Source: Salicibibacter cibarius
GTDB taxonomy: Bacteria; Bacillota; Bacilli; Bacillales; Marinococcaceae
DNA: 64,000 bases
Direction of reading: 5' to 3'
Assembly (NCBI RefSeq): GCF_016495725.1
Contig: NZ_CP054705.1
Location: 2,728,001 to 2,792,000, forward strand
The stretch's first letter is position 1; each line of letters starts with the position of its first letter. A program made the position numbers and the translations under genes. Under the pieces are notes generated by a model that ran no database searches, was not told the DNA's origin, and saw nothing but the letters and a program-made list of their open reading frames with translations. This document shows positions 41,990 to 51,857 of the stretch, piece by piece.

Positions 41990-44092
41990 TTAACTTACGA
42001 TTGCTGCATCTAAAGCAACAACACCTTCGCCTTTACTCTTAACAACCAAAGGATTTATATCTAATTCTATTATCGAGTCTTTATACTGCCAGCAAAACTC
42101 CGATATTTTAACTAAATCACTTGCTAATGCACTAATATCCGAGGGCACTTTTCCGCGTGTACCTTTTAAAATTTTATAGCCCTTGATGCTTCTAATCATA
42201 TCTTCGGCATCTTGTTCACTCAATGGAGCTTTTCGAATAACGACATCCGATAATACTTCTACATAGATCCCTCCTAATCCAAACATTATACAAGGGCCGA
42301 ATAATGAATCTTGAAAACAACCGATAAACACCTCTATACCATCTTTGATCATTTCTTCAATCAGAATACCTTCAATATTAGCTGATGGATAATTTTTTTC
42401 CATGTTAGAAATAATTGATTTATACGCTTCGATTACTTCCTCTTTTGTATTTATATTAACCTTCACGCCCCCGTTATCGCTTTTATGGGTAATGTCGGAG
42501 GAAGCGACCTTAAGAACGACTGGATATCCGATATCCTCAACGCAATTTATCGCATCATCAACATTTTTAACCAGAGCTCCTCTAGGAATAGAAATTCCAT
42601 AGCCAGCTAACTCCTGTTTTATATCATACTCCGTCTTCGCGTTCTTTAAGTCGGTAGTTGTTGCCGCAATTTCAGATACTTTTTGTTCTGGTAAATCATT
42701 TTTAGTCTGTCCACGACGCTCGCGACCCTCGTTATATTGAATTAAATTTTTAACAGCTTTAATCGCTCGGGTAGGGGTTGGTAGCCAACACAAACCACCG
42801 TCTAAAAGTGCATCTTTTGTCTTCTGTGAAGGTTGTGCCCAACAAATGACTAGCGTTTTATCCGTTTGTTCATTAATTTGTTTTAATTTAGGTATAATTT
42901 GAGGTGCTATCGCATCGCCCAGTTGCATATAAAGGACCAATGCTTCTACATTCTCATCTTCCAGAACAATGTTAAGGCTCTCTTCAAAATGGTCAATCAT
43001 TTGAATAATTTGTGCTGTTAAATCAACTGGATTATTTACAGATGCAAATGGCGGTAATATTTCCTTTAGTTTGGATGTAGTTTCTTCTGTCAGATTAGCA
43101 GTTTGAATACCATATTCCTCACATTTATCAGCCATAACAATCCCTGCTCCACCTGAGATGGTAACTATACCAACGTCACCGCGGTTTGGGGAAATCTTGC
43201 CCTTATTAAACAATGCTAACGTATCAACTAATTCTTCTTCATCATATACTTGCACAACGTTTTTTTGTTTAAAAAAACTTTCATATACAGACTGATTCCC
43301 TGCTAGTGAAGATGTGTGTGAAGATGCTGCCTCCGCTCCACGTTGAGAAGAACCGACCTTCATTAATATTATTGGTTTATTATTTTTTTCAGCGGCACTA
43401 ATACCTTGGGTCATTTTTTCTAAATCTCTTGCTCCCTCAATATAGCCACCAATGACCTTTACATTCTCGTTCTGAGCAAAGTATTCCACGTAGTCAAAAA
43501 AATCAACACCAGCTTCATTTCCAGTAGATACAAAATAGTTGTATCCTAAACCCATTTCTTTAGCCATTGCATAGGTAAAAGAACCGAAAGCACCGCTTTG
43601 GGTGATGAAGGCAACCGGATCACCAATGTCGAAATCTACAGCAGCAAATGTAGCAATCACTTTTTCACTCTGGTTATAAAAACCTAATGAATTAGGTCCG
43701 CATACGGGAATTCTAGTACGGTTAATAAAATCAGTTAAATCATGTTGCAGATGGCTACCTTCTTGTCCAATTTCGGAGAATCCCGAGCTATAAACAACAG
43801 CACTTTTCACTAATCGCTCAGCCAATTGTTCTAAGACTGGTAAAGCTTGCTTCGCACTAACCGAAACAATAGCAAGATCTATATTTTCAGGTAGGCTTTC
43901 AATATCTTCAAGGCATTTATATCCCGCAATGTCTTCATACTTTGGGTTTACTGGATAAACAGTGCCTTTATAACCTTGATTTCTTAAATTGACTAATGGT
44001 CTAGCACTGAGCTTTCTTTCATCCCCCGATGCACCAATAATCGCAATTGACTTTGGGGAAAACATTGGCTGTAAATTAAATGTAGGCATCAT
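41990..44092 (-). CDS. NDP-forming acyl-CoA synthetase (acetate--CoA ligase family), fused subunits
   Basis: A 700-residue protein of the succinyl-CoA-synthetase superfamily. Order: CoA-binding Rossmann domain ('FSPKSIAIIGASGDERKLSARPL'), ligase domain with the phospho-histidine motif 'SSHTSSLAGNQS', and a C-terminal ATP-grasp domain ('GYPVVLKVASSDITHKSDNGGV', 'DINPLVV'). It converts an acid, CoA and NTP to acyl-CoA, NDP and phosphate. GGAG lies six bases before the ATG. It lies between two short MBL hydrolase genes, so it probably activates the acid formed downstream of their reaction. Unlike the other ligases here it conserves one phosphoanhydride bond. Confidence 0.9.
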   Translation of the reverse strand: MMPTFNLQPMFSPKSIAIIGASGDERKLSARPLVNLRNQGYKGTVYPVNPKYEDIAGYKCLEDIESLPENIDLAIVSVSAKQALPVLEQLAERLVKSAVVYSSGFSEIGQEGSHLQHDLTDFINRTRIPVCGPNSLGFYNQSEKVIATFAAVDFDIGDPVAFITQSGAFGSFTYAMAKEMGLGYNYFVSTGNEAGVDFFDYVEYFAQNENVKVIGGYIEGARDLEKMTQGISAAEKNNKPIILMKVGSSQRGAEAASSHTSSLAGNQSVYESFFKQKNVVQVYDEEELVDTLALFNKGKISPNRGDVGIVTISGGAGIVMADKCEEYGIQTANLTEETTSKLKEILPPFASVNNPVDLTAQIIQMIDHFEESLNIVLEDENVEALVLYMQLGDAIAPQIIPKLKQINEQTDKTLVICWAQPSQKTKDALLDGGLCWLPTPTRAIKAVKNLIQYNEGRERRGQTKNDLPEQKVSEIAATTTDLKNAKTEYDIKQELAGYGISIPRGALVKNVDDAINCVEDIGYPVVLKVASSDITHKSDNGGVKVNINTKEEVIEAYKSIISNMEKNYPSANIEGILIEEMIKDGIEVFIGCFQDSLFGPCIMFGLGGIYVEVLSDVVIRKAPLSEQDAEDMIRSIKGYKILKGTRGKVPSDISALASDLVKISEFCWQYKDSIIELDINPLVVKSKGEGVVALDAAIVS

Positions 44093-44138
44093 TACACACT
44101 CCGTTTAAAAACTTTTGATAATAAACCGGTAACTATAC

Positions 44139-45368
44139 TTATTCCGCCAATTCCCTCTCATTGTTTGCACTAACCGTATAGAAGTTACGGAAAAATAAAT
44201 TGTTAGATACCTCAGACATTTGTTCCAATAACTCTCCTTTAAAAGCATGCATTTCCTTATCAGATGGATTTTCTGTTAAAATTAAATCTATTAAGTGGAG
44301 CGCTAATTGCAGATTTCCTTCTGACACAAAATACCTCGTACTCTCTATTATTTTTTCTTGGTTTCCTATCAAATCTAAAATTGCTTGATTAACATCATTA
44401 ATAGGTGACGGCGATAAATTAGTCGGATTACCATCATACCAACCTGTATACCTGCGATGTATACCCCGAATAACAAATTCAAGACATCCATAGGACTGTT
44501 TTATATATGGACTATTCGCTAATTCTTCAGGAATACTGATCTCGTGAAGCATTTTGTCAAGCGATGAACCTTGGTTGATATGCATAACGCATTCTTCATG
44601 CAGATATTTCAATACAGCAGATGTATCACTTAAGCATGCCTGCACTTCTTCGTTTCCTAATAGACTTCTTCCATGACCAGGAGCTATCGCTTTAGGATTC
44701 AATTTTAAAATACGGTCTAACATTTCATACCATTCTCGCTCATATCGGAGCACTTTATTTGGGTTTCCGATATTTGGAAAGGACCAGACAATAAAATCTC
44801 CACTATAACAAATTTTATCTTCGGGAATGTACACTACTGTAGCGTCATCTGTTTCCCCCTTACCGTGAAGTAATCGAAATGTTTTACCTCCAAGTTCAAA
44901 AGTATATTCAAAATCATACACTATATCAGGATATATATATTCATTCTTTATTTTTTGTTTTCTTTTGAATTGCATACTATTGATTGCAACATGATGGTCT
45001 CTTAATTTTGTGTATCGATTAAATCGTTCAATCACATTTCTGTGACTTATAACAGTCGCACCTTGTTCTTTTAAAACTGAAGCTCCGCCAACATGATCCC
45101 CATGTCCATGTGTGTAGATTAAATATTTAATAGGTTGATCCGTCATTTTTGTAATCTCATCAACTATCGCTTTCCCACCTGTACGGGAAATAGTTGAATC
45201 AATGACCACGACACCTTCATTTGTAATCACAATGCCAACATTGCCAAAACCATAGTTAGTTGCATTATAAAAACCTTCGCCAAGCTTCTCTAACCTCGAA
45301 TCGGATCCGGGTTTCCAGTTAACCTCGCCTATCGCAAAATTATTTTGAAGCTTATCATTAGTGTTCAT
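44139..45368 (-). CDS. Short alkylsulfatase-like MBL-fold hydrolase (paralogue S3)
   Basis: A 409-residue protein like S1 and S2 but clearly more distant. The metal motif 'YTHGHGDHVGG' is the canonical one. 'GKGETDDATVVYIPEDKICYSGDF', 'PGHGRSL' and 'RRYTGWYDGNPTNLSP' are present. There is no SCP2-like domain. GGAGG precedes the ATG. It is 46 bp upstream of the NDP-forming synthetase gene. The gap to the next gene upstream (45369-45580) is AT-rich without a recognisable gene. Confidence 0.85.
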   Translation of the reverse strand: MNTNDKLQNNFAIGEVNWKPGSDSRLEKLGEGFYNATNYGFGNVGIVITNEGVVVIDSTISRTGGKAIVDEITKMTDQPIKYLIYTHGHGDHVGGASVLKEQGATVISHRNVIERFNRYTKLRDHHVAINSMQFKRKQKIKNEYIYPDIVYDFEYTFELGGKTFRLLHGKGETDDATVVYIPEDKICYSGDFIVWSFPNIGNPNKVLRYEREWYEMLDRILKLNPKAIAPGHGRSLLGNEEVQACLSDTSAVLKYLHEECVMHINQGSSLDKMLHEISIPEELANSPYIKQSYGCLEFVIRGIHRRYTGWYDGNPTNLSPSPINDVNQAILDLIGNQEKIIESTRYFVSEGNLQLALHLIDLILTENPSDKEMHAFKGELLEQMSEVSNNLFFRNFYTVSANNERELAE

Positions 45369-45580
45369 AACTATCCTCCAAATTATTATTATGAAAAGTT
45401 TCCGTTTTAAAGTATCAATACATATAATGGGTCCTACTGTTCTAACACTGTTGTCAATGAAACTAAAACAACTTATGAAGGTGATATCTACACAGGAACT
45501 CTACTATACATTTGTGTAATAAAGATAATATGATCAATGAATTTTCCATATTCTTCAATCATATTTTTTAACATTTATTA

Positions 45581-46558
45581 CTATTCAATATACCCTTCTT
45601 CTCGATAATATCTTTCTGCCCCTGGGTGAAGTGGTATATCAATTGTTTCAATAGAATTTTCTATTGTTATCGCTTCCGCTGTAGGGTGATAACTTGATAA
45701 TTCTTCCGCCTGCTCATGTACAAATTTCGTAAATTCGTAGATCAAATCTTCTTCTACATCTTCTCTGGTTACAAAATACCTACCCATTCCCGATGTAAGC
45801 ACATCTTCAGATTGACCACTGTATGCTTCAGCAGAATCAGCTTCAAGTACCACCGGATCTGCCTCTTGATTAAACTCTTCAGCTGCCCCGTGTATTACAT
45901 CTTCTTCTATTGGTAATACTTTAACACTGGTGGTTTCATCTACACCTTGAACTTGAGTTGACGGATATGAACTAAACGTAACAAATGCATCAATGTTATT
46001 GTCTCTTAAAGCATCAACTTGCTCCTGTGCAGGCAACGTTTCTAGCGTATAGTCCTCTGCCTCTTGCAAACCTACTTGATTTAAATGATTTTCAACAGAT
46101 AATTGAGCTGTATTTAGGAATGTCGCGATTCTTGCTCCCTCAAGATCACTTAATGTATCTATATTAGAATCAGCTCTTACAATAAATTGAATAACTGGTG
46201 ATTCCAAACCAACAACGCCACGGATCTCTTCATATTGTTCACCTTCAAATACATAGGTGCCCTCATGTGCAAACACTCCGTTTGTACTAGAGATATCTAC
46301 TATTTCTCCTCTTTCTTGCATAACCATCCGTAATCCCTCAATATCCCCATTTGTTTCTGAAACCGTATAATTAATAGGTTCATCCATGTCATTAGCTAAT
46401 TGAGCAATGCCTGACCCCATCATATAGCTAGGCGTCCCCCCTATTGAATAAATTGTTGCATGATCTACTTGCCCACTCCCTCCTCCTGATTCACTACCAC
46501 ACCCTACAATAAATAACATACCCATAAGTATCATTGACAATGTTTTTATCACATTCAC
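45581..46558 (-). CDS. TRAP transporter TAXI-family solute-binding lipoprotein (copy 2)
   Basis: A 325-residue periplasmic-type binding protein, here a lipoprotein: the N-terminus has a signal segment with lipobox 'LFIVGC'. The GTG at 46558 is chosen because GAGGAGGGAG precedes it and it aligns with the ATG of the neighbouring copy. TAXI features include 'IYSIGGTPSYMMGSGIAQLAN' and 'ADSNIDTLSDLEGARIATFLNTAQLSVENHLNQ'. It captures an organic anion for the fused TRAP permease at 47897-49852. It is a tandem duplicate of 46660-47637; the last 17 residues of both are identical. Confidence 0.88.
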   Translation of the reverse strand: MNVIKTLSMILMGMLFIVGCGSESGGGSGQVDHATIYSIGGTPSYMMGSGIAQLANDMDEPINYTVSETNGDIEGLRMVMQERGEIVDISSTNGVFAHEGTYVFEGEQYEEIRGVVGLESPVIQFIVRADSNIDTLSDLEGARIATFLNTAQLSVENHLNQVGLQEAEDYTLETLPAQEQVDALRDNNIDAFVTFSSYPSTQVQGVDETTSVKVLPIEEDVIHGAAEEFNQEADPVVLEADSAEAYSGQSEDVLTSGMGRYFVTREDVEEDLIYEFTKFVHEQAEELSSYHPTAEAITIENSIETIDIPLHPGAERYYREEGYIE

Positions 46559-46659
46559 TTTTCTCCCTCCTCGTAGTAAAATAAATATAGGATCATTCAC
46601 CTTGCTCTACATTTTAAAAAGAAAAACTATTTTGTACGTGTCCCCTATCTCGAATATTA

Positions 46660-47637
46660 CTATTCAATATACCCTTCTTCTCGATAATATCGTTCTGCCC
46701 CTGGGTGAAGTGGTATATCAATTGTTTCAATAGAATTCTCTATTGTTATTTCTTCCGCTGTAGGGTGATAATTTGATAATTCTTCCGCCTGCTCATGTAC
46801 AAATTTCGTAAATTCGTAAACCAAATCTTCATCAACATCTTCTCTGGTTACAAAATACCTACCTGTTTGTGCTGTAGTCACATCTTCACTTTGACCACTG
46901 TATGCTTTAGCAGAATCAGCTTCAAGCTTCACCGGGTTTGCCTCTTGATTAAATTCTTCACCTGCCCCATATATCACATCTTCTCCTACTGGTAATACTT
47001 TAACACTTGTGGTTTCGTCTAAACTTTGAACTACACTTGACGGGTATGCACTATAAGTGACAAATGCATCAATGTTATTGTCTCTTAAAGCATCAGATTG
47101 CTCCTGTGCTGGCAACGTTTCTAAGGAATAGTCTTCTCCTTCTTGCAAGCCTGCTTGATTTAGAGTATTTTCAACAGATAATTGAGCTGTATTTTGAAAT
47201 GTAGCAATGCTTGCGCCTTCAAGGTCACTTAATGTGTCTATATTAGAATCAGCCCTTACAATAAACTGCGTAATTGGGGCTTCCAGAGCAACCACGCCTC
47301 GAATCTCTTCATATTGTTCCTCTTCAAACACATAAGTACCATCATGAGCAAACACTCCATTTGTACCAGAGATATCAACGAATTCTCCTCTGTCTTGCAT
47401 CACCATTCGTATTCCCTCAATATCCCCATTTGTTTCAGAAATGGTATAATCAATGGGTTCATCCATGTCATTAGCTAATTGAGAGATTCCTGACGATAAC
47501 ATATAGCTATTCGTACTGCCTATTGCATACACTGTTGCATGATCTACTTCCCCACTCGCTTTATCTGATTCACTACCGCACCCTGCAACAAATAACACAC
47601 CCATCACAATCATTGGCAGTGTCTTTAGCACGTTCAT
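46660..47637 (-). CDS. TRAP transporter TAXI-family solute-binding lipoprotein (copy 1)
   Basis: A 325-residue TAXI binding protein with signal peptide and lipobox 'LFVAGC'. GGGAGGAG lies upstream of the ATG. It differs from copy 2 in stretches likely to line the ligand pocket ('YAIGSTNSYMLSSGISQ' against 'YSIGGTPSYMMGSGIAQ'; 'VALEAPITQ' against 'VGLESPVIQ'), so the two may bind related but different ligands for the same permease. It is separated from the permease gene by a 259-bp gap that may hold its own promoter. Confidence 0.9.
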   Translation of the reverse strand: MNVLKTLPMIVMGVLFVAGCGSESDKASGEVDHATVYAIGSTNSYMLSSGISQLANDMDEPIDYTISETNGDIEGIRMVMQDRGEFVDISGTNGVFAHDGTYVFEEEQYEEIRGVVALEAPITQFIVRADSNIDTLSDLEGASIATFQNTAQLSVENTLNQAGLQEGEDYSLETLPAQEQSDALRDNNIDAFVTYSAYPSSVVQSLDETTSVKVLPVGEDVIYGAGEEFNQEANPVKLEADSAKAYSGQSEDVTTAQTGRYFVTREDVDEDLVYEFTKFVHEQAEELSNYHPTAEEITIENSIETIDIPLHPGAERYYREEGYIE

Positions 47638-47896
47638 TTTTTACTCCTCCCAATAAATAATAAAAGATCATCTACCCTGTCCTCGCTTATAATTCGACTT
47701 CTAATATTTCTACCCTGTCCCTTTGTCACAAATGACTTTCACTTCTGGTTTTGGGTCTCTCCAGACTATAAATTCATTTGTTCTTTCGCTCGTATCACCC
47801 CCAATGCTATCTAATTGCCAAAAGGTGTTTTTTCATAAGGTTTTTTTAACTTAAATTATCTCCATCCATATCACCCTGTCACTCTTTCATCAATAG

Positions 47897-49852
47897 TTAA
47901 GCTAATTCTTTTTGTAATTTGGATTTTTTATTGTCCCGATGATAACTATATTCAGGCAAAATTAGTAGAGTTAATATTACAATCCCTAAAACACTTGTCA
48001 TGAAATTTCCGTCTATCAAGAATAATCCACTCGCAAAGAATAGTAGACGCTTCCACATTTTAATACTTCTAAATAAATAACCTTGAATACCTATGGCTAC
48101 ACTCCCGACACCTATGATAGCCAATATAACGGATATCATTACTACAGAGCCAGTGCCTATTAACAACAAATTGGGGTTGTACACAAACATGTATGGAATA
48201 ATCAAAGCACATATGGAAAGTCTAAAAGCAGTAAAACTTGTTTTCATCGGATCTGACCCAGCAATTCCTGCACCATAAAAAGCTGCAAATGCAATAGGTG
48301 GTATGATAGAAGATAATACACCATAATAAAATACAAACATATGCGCTGCCATTGGGGTAACACCCAAATCAACAAGGGTCGGTGCGACCATTACTGCTAG
48401 AACCATATAAATAACAATTGTTGGTAATGACATCCCCATAATAATGGCAGCAATCATTGCTAAAATTAATAGGGGTAACAAATAACCTTGTGATAACTCG
48501 ATCAAAATAGAAGACATTCTGGGACCTAAGCCAGTCAAAGCAAATGATCCGATAATTATCCCGGCGCACCCACAGGCTATGGCAATTTCCATAGTTCCAA
48601 TGGCACCTTTTTCTAATACCTTAATAAATTGCTTAAATGATAAACGATTTTTTCTATTGATAATGTTTATGAGAATGATAAGCACTATCGCAAAGAAACC
48701 TGCACGTGCTGGTGAATAATCAACCACCAATAGTAAATAAAAAAGCAATAATAATGGTAAGGCATGAAACCATCCTTCTTTGAAGGTTTTTGACAATGAC
48801 GGTGCTTCTTTTCTAGGGATTCCACTTAAATTATTTTTAGCAGCTTCAAAATCCACCATAAATAATAGTGATACAAAAAAGAGAAGAGAGGGTACAGCAG
48901 CAGCGATAACGACTTGACTATAGGGAATACTAAGAGTTTCTGCCATAATAAAAGCAGCTGCCCCCATTATTGGTGGGACTAATTGTCCTCCCGTCGATGC
49001 TGTAGCTTCAACAGCACCAGCAAATTTAGGGCTGTAACCTAAGCGCTTCATTAAGGGAATTGTAATCGCTCCGGTACTTACAACGTTCGCTGCTGCACTT
49101 CCGGTGATACTACCAAATAAACCGCTACTAACAACAGCCACCTTCGCCGGTCCACCTCGAACCCAACCGATCAAAGCCTTCGCCATATCCATGAAAAAAT
49201 TGCCGGCTCCAGTTGCCATGAGGAATTGTGCCATAAGAATAAAGATAATAAGTATCGTAGATGATACACCTATCGCAATACCAAAGATTCCATCTAATGA
49301 TAAAAATAGTGAACTAACGATTTGACCATGGTCATTGCCTGCATGTGAAAAAATGGATGGCCAATATTCTCCCGTATATGCATAAATAAGAAATACAATC
49401 GCTACAATTGGAAGGGCAAGACCTAATACTCGTCTCGTTGCTTCAATAACTATTATAATACCAATAGTTCCGTAAATATAATCACTAAAAATAGGCAATC
49501 CTGCTCGATCAATAAACGTATCTGCATTTTGAATAACATAGCTTGCTATAAGAATGCTTGTTGCCACTAATATCATATCCAGCCCTAAAAACAGGCGACT
49601 ATGTTTAAACTTTTTTGATGGAGGAAGTAGAATAAATGTTAATATCAGCGCAAAGGTTAAGTGAACTGATCGATGAACTAAAGTATCAGGCATCCCAAAA
49701 TAAGTGGTATATAAGTGGTAAGAAGCCCATATAACTGCAAGGATTGTGATTAATAAGGAAACGATCCCACGAAACTGTCTTCGTCTTCCTTCAGTTAACG
49801 ATATTTCTTCCGAGTCCTCATGCTCTTCCCCAACTTTTTTTTCATCTACCAT
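47897..49852 (-). CDS. TRAP transporter fused permease (DctQM type) for TAXI system
   Basis: A 651-residue membrane protein with about 16-18 hydrophobic segments: an N-terminal four-helix DctQ-like part fused to the DctM-like large part. 'GLFGSITGSAAANVVSTGAITIPLMKRLGYSP' and 'VEATASTGGQLVPPIMGAAAFIMAE' are the hallmark of fused TRAP permeases, as are 'MGMSLPTIVIYMVLAVM' and 'IIPPIAFAAFYGAGIAG'. It uses an ion gradient to import an organic anion delivered by the TAXI binding proteins. Immediately upstream is long paralogue L2, so uptake and hydrolysis genes are linked. Confidence 0.93.
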   Translation of the reverse strand: MVDEKKVGEEHEDSEEISLTEGRRRQFRGIVSLLITILAVIWASYHLYTTYFGMPDTLVHRSVHLTFALILTFILLPPSKKFKHSRLFLGLDMILVATSILIASYVIQNADTFIDRAGLPIFSDYIYGTIGIIIVIEATRRVLGLALPIVAIVFLIYAYTGEYWPSIFSHAGNDHGQIVSSLFLSLDGIFGIAIGVSSTILIIFILMAQFLMATGAGNFFMDMAKALIGWVRGGPAKVAVVSSGLFGSITGSAAANVVSTGAITIPLMKRLGYSPKFAGAVEATASTGGQLVPPIMGAAAFIMAETLSIPYSQVVIAAAVPSLLFFVSLLFMVDFEAAKNNLSGIPRKEAPSLSKTFKEGWFHALPLLLLFYLLLVVDYSPARAGFFAIVLIILINIINRKNRLSFKQFIKVLEKGAIGTMEIAIACGCAGIIIGSFALTGLGPRMSSILIELSQGYLLPLLILAMIAAIIMGMSLPTIVIYMVLAVMVAPTLVDLGVTPMAAHMFVFYYGVLSSIIPPIAFAAFYGAGIAGSDPMKTSFTAFRLSICALIIPYMFVYNPNLLLIGTGSVVMISVILAIIGVGSVAIGIQGYLFRSIKMWKRLLFFASGLFLIDGNFMTSVLGIVILTLLILPEYSYHRDNKKSKLQKELA

Positions 49853-49938
49853 AATTGTATCCTTTCCTCTCCAGATTCAGCTATTTATAATTTCAATTCT
49901 TTTTTCAATAAAGAATTTCTAGTCATTATAAATGTTAA

Positions 49939-51642
49939 TTACATTTCAAATAAGTTGAAAAATTGAATAGTCTCCTTGATATCGCTACTTCTAATTTGAT
50001 CTTGAGAAACCACATCTTCTATTTTTGTTTTCCCTAAAGCAATTTCTTTCCAAATCTCACTCGGAAGCTCAATGGTCATGTCAAACTTCTTCGGCTTGTG
50101 ATTACTAACTTCAGCAATCCCTTTTCTAACATGCAACCCAAAATCCTGTTTCAGATCAGATAAAGTGATAACCATTACTTTATCGATATTTTTTGCACTA
50201 ACGGGATCGATCTTGTATTCGAGCAATTTCATCAATTGTTCTACAGGAAGTTTTTCAATCCCATCACCGAGTCCTGTCAATCCATGTGGCGTTTGGTTTA
50301 AATCCACTTTTCCTTCTAAAACTAACGCATGCGTTAGATAAAATCCTCTTGAAGATGAAGCGGGTGTTGCGTAGCCCATTTGGCGCAAGGCATTGGCCTT
50401 AATCTGCCTGGCCTTTTGATTATCAGGATCGATATTTAATACATGTGTAATTAACTCTGCTGCCCATGCATATTCCTTATCATCTAAAGCCTTATTTGAT
50501 AGATCGATAATTTTATTTGCTCCTCCAAATCCATTCACAATTCGTTCTGATCTAAACGGAATCGAAACTGGATTGATATCAGCAGCATCTAAAGTAAACC
50601 AACCAATTAAACCACTATAGATTCCTTTCACATGATGCTTTAGTTCCCCATAGGATTCCTTTAACCAAGGGTGATTAGCTAAATGATCAGGAAATTCTAA
50701 ACTATCCGCAATTTCATCCGGTTTCAAACCTTTATTTATCCCTCGAACAGCGTGGGCATAAATAAAAGCCATCCCGTCCCTATAATTCGTCGCCAGTTGA
50801 TAGCTTTCCTCTTTTGTTCTTCTTGCATTACCATGCTCAGGAATAAGATACTGAGGATTAAGCTCACGAATGATATCAATTCCTTTTATCCAACCTTTAG
50901 GATCACGATAAGGCTGACCGCGTAAAGTATACATATTAGGGAAAACATTCCAAATGCTATTTGTAATTACCGTATCATAATTTGGTAACCATAATGTTAA
51001 AGAGTCGTAAGTGTCTGACGGCGTATAGAAGAATTGCATTTCTACCCCATCTATGTTCATTTTTTCTCCATCCTGAACACCATAGGTTGGCTCAATATAT
51101 CCCGCTTTTGAACCTCCTTCTGCCCCACTTCCAAAATGAGCATCCGGTCCCGTACTTGGTAAGTAGGAGCCAAAGTGCATTGCACCATTTCTTGTTGCGG
51201 CTGGATCAAGTTCAATGGCTGAATTAGTTCTATTTTTATGAACATCCGGATGAGAAAGGACCTGAATCTCTTTTCCTTCTTCCCCTTCAGGAACAAATGC
51301 CTTTGCTCCCATGGTATAGTGGTTATGCGAATAAATGATAGCTTTAACCGGCTTATTCGTTATCTCACGAAGTGCTTGATATTTGCGCTTACCTGCCTCC
51401 ATATGGCCACCTGTATCCCAAACAATAACTCCTTCTTTCCCCTCGATAATAACCGTATTATCAAGGGAGAAACGTTTTAACATAGTAATACCATCTCTGA
51501 TTTCATCAATTTTAGGTTCGCGCTTTGGAAAGGCAAGTCCTTCATTGACGATTGCTCCATTAGCCAGCGTAGCCGTTTTTACTTCCCCACCCATATATGG
51601 TGAATTTTCTTCTTTAATTTGGTTTTGTATTTTATTAGTCAT
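49939..51642 (-). CDS. Long alkylsulfatase-like MBL-fold protein with altered metal motif (paralogue L2)
   Basis: A 567-residue protein with the same three-domain plan as L1. The metal motif is 'SHNHYTMGA' (105-113), again lacking the Asp and third His of HxHxDH. 'YTPSDTYDSLTLWLPNYDTVITNSIWNV' replaces the glutamate-containing sulfatase motifs; 'IPEHGNARR' keeps a His. 'GWFTLDAADINPVS' is the counterpart of GWFDGNP. The C-terminal SCP2-like part ends 'TIELPSEIWKEIALGKTKIEDV'. Sharing of all these changes with L1 shows a conserved subfamily, not random decay. It is the first gene downstream of the LysR regulator. Confidence 0.8.
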   Translation of the reverse strand: MTNKIQNQIKEENSPYMGGEVKTATLANGAIVNEGLAFPKREPKIDEIRDGITMLKRFSLDNTVIIEGKEGVIVWDTGGHMEAGKRKYQALREITNKPVKAIIYSHNHYTMGAKAFVPEGEEGKEIQVLSHPDVHKNRTNSAIELDPAATRNGAMHFGSYLPSTGPDAHFGSGAEGGSKAGYIEPTYGVQDGEKMNIDGVEMQFFYTPSDTYDSLTLWLPNYDTVITNSIWNVFPNMYTLRGQPYRDPKGWIKGIDIIRELNPQYLIPEHGNARRTKEESYQLATNYRDGMAFIYAHAVRGINKGLKPDEIADSLEFPDHLANHPWLKESYGELKHHVKGIYSGLIGWFTLDAADINPVSIPFRSERIVNGFGGANKIIDLSNKALDDKEYAWAAELITHVLNIDPDNQKARQIKANALRQMGYATPASSSRGFYLTHALVLEGKVDLNQTPHGLTGLGDGIEKLPVEQLMKLLEYKIDPVSAKNIDKVMVITLSDLKQDFGLHVRKGIAEVSNHKPKKFDMTIELPSEIWKEIALGKTKIEDVVSQDQIRSSDIKETIQFFNLFEM

Positions 51643-51793
51643 GTTTCATTTCCCCTTTTATAGTTGCTATAGCTGTTCTTTATACCTATTCAGATTATAA
51701 GTAGACCTTATTTCATTTCCGCAAACCTGGGTAATCGCTTTCATTTATGCTTATGCCAAGTGAATTAATTTAAACTGATTTTATCAAATTTCT

Positions 51794-51809
51794 CATAAAC
51801 ATGTTTATG
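51794..51809. promoter_or_regulatory. Perfect 16-bp palindrome, candidate operator
   Basis: CATAAACATGTTTATG is a perfect inverted repeat in the 200-bp gap between the LysR gene and paralogue L2. A second dyad, GGTATA-AC-TATACC, lies at 51829-51842. The first is a good candidate site for a regulator of the cluster; which protein binds it is not known. Confidence 0.45.
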
Positions 51810-51857
51810 CCTTAAAATTTATGAATGGGGTATAACTATACCGAATGATCCCTTGGC

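Noticed and set aside
47803-47823. Second possible sigma-54 promoter (TTGGCAATTAGATAGC on minus) before the TAXI genes
   Set aside because: The GG-GC spacing is right, but the -12 element is TAGC instead of TTGC and it lies about 160 bp from the start codon; too weak without mapping data.
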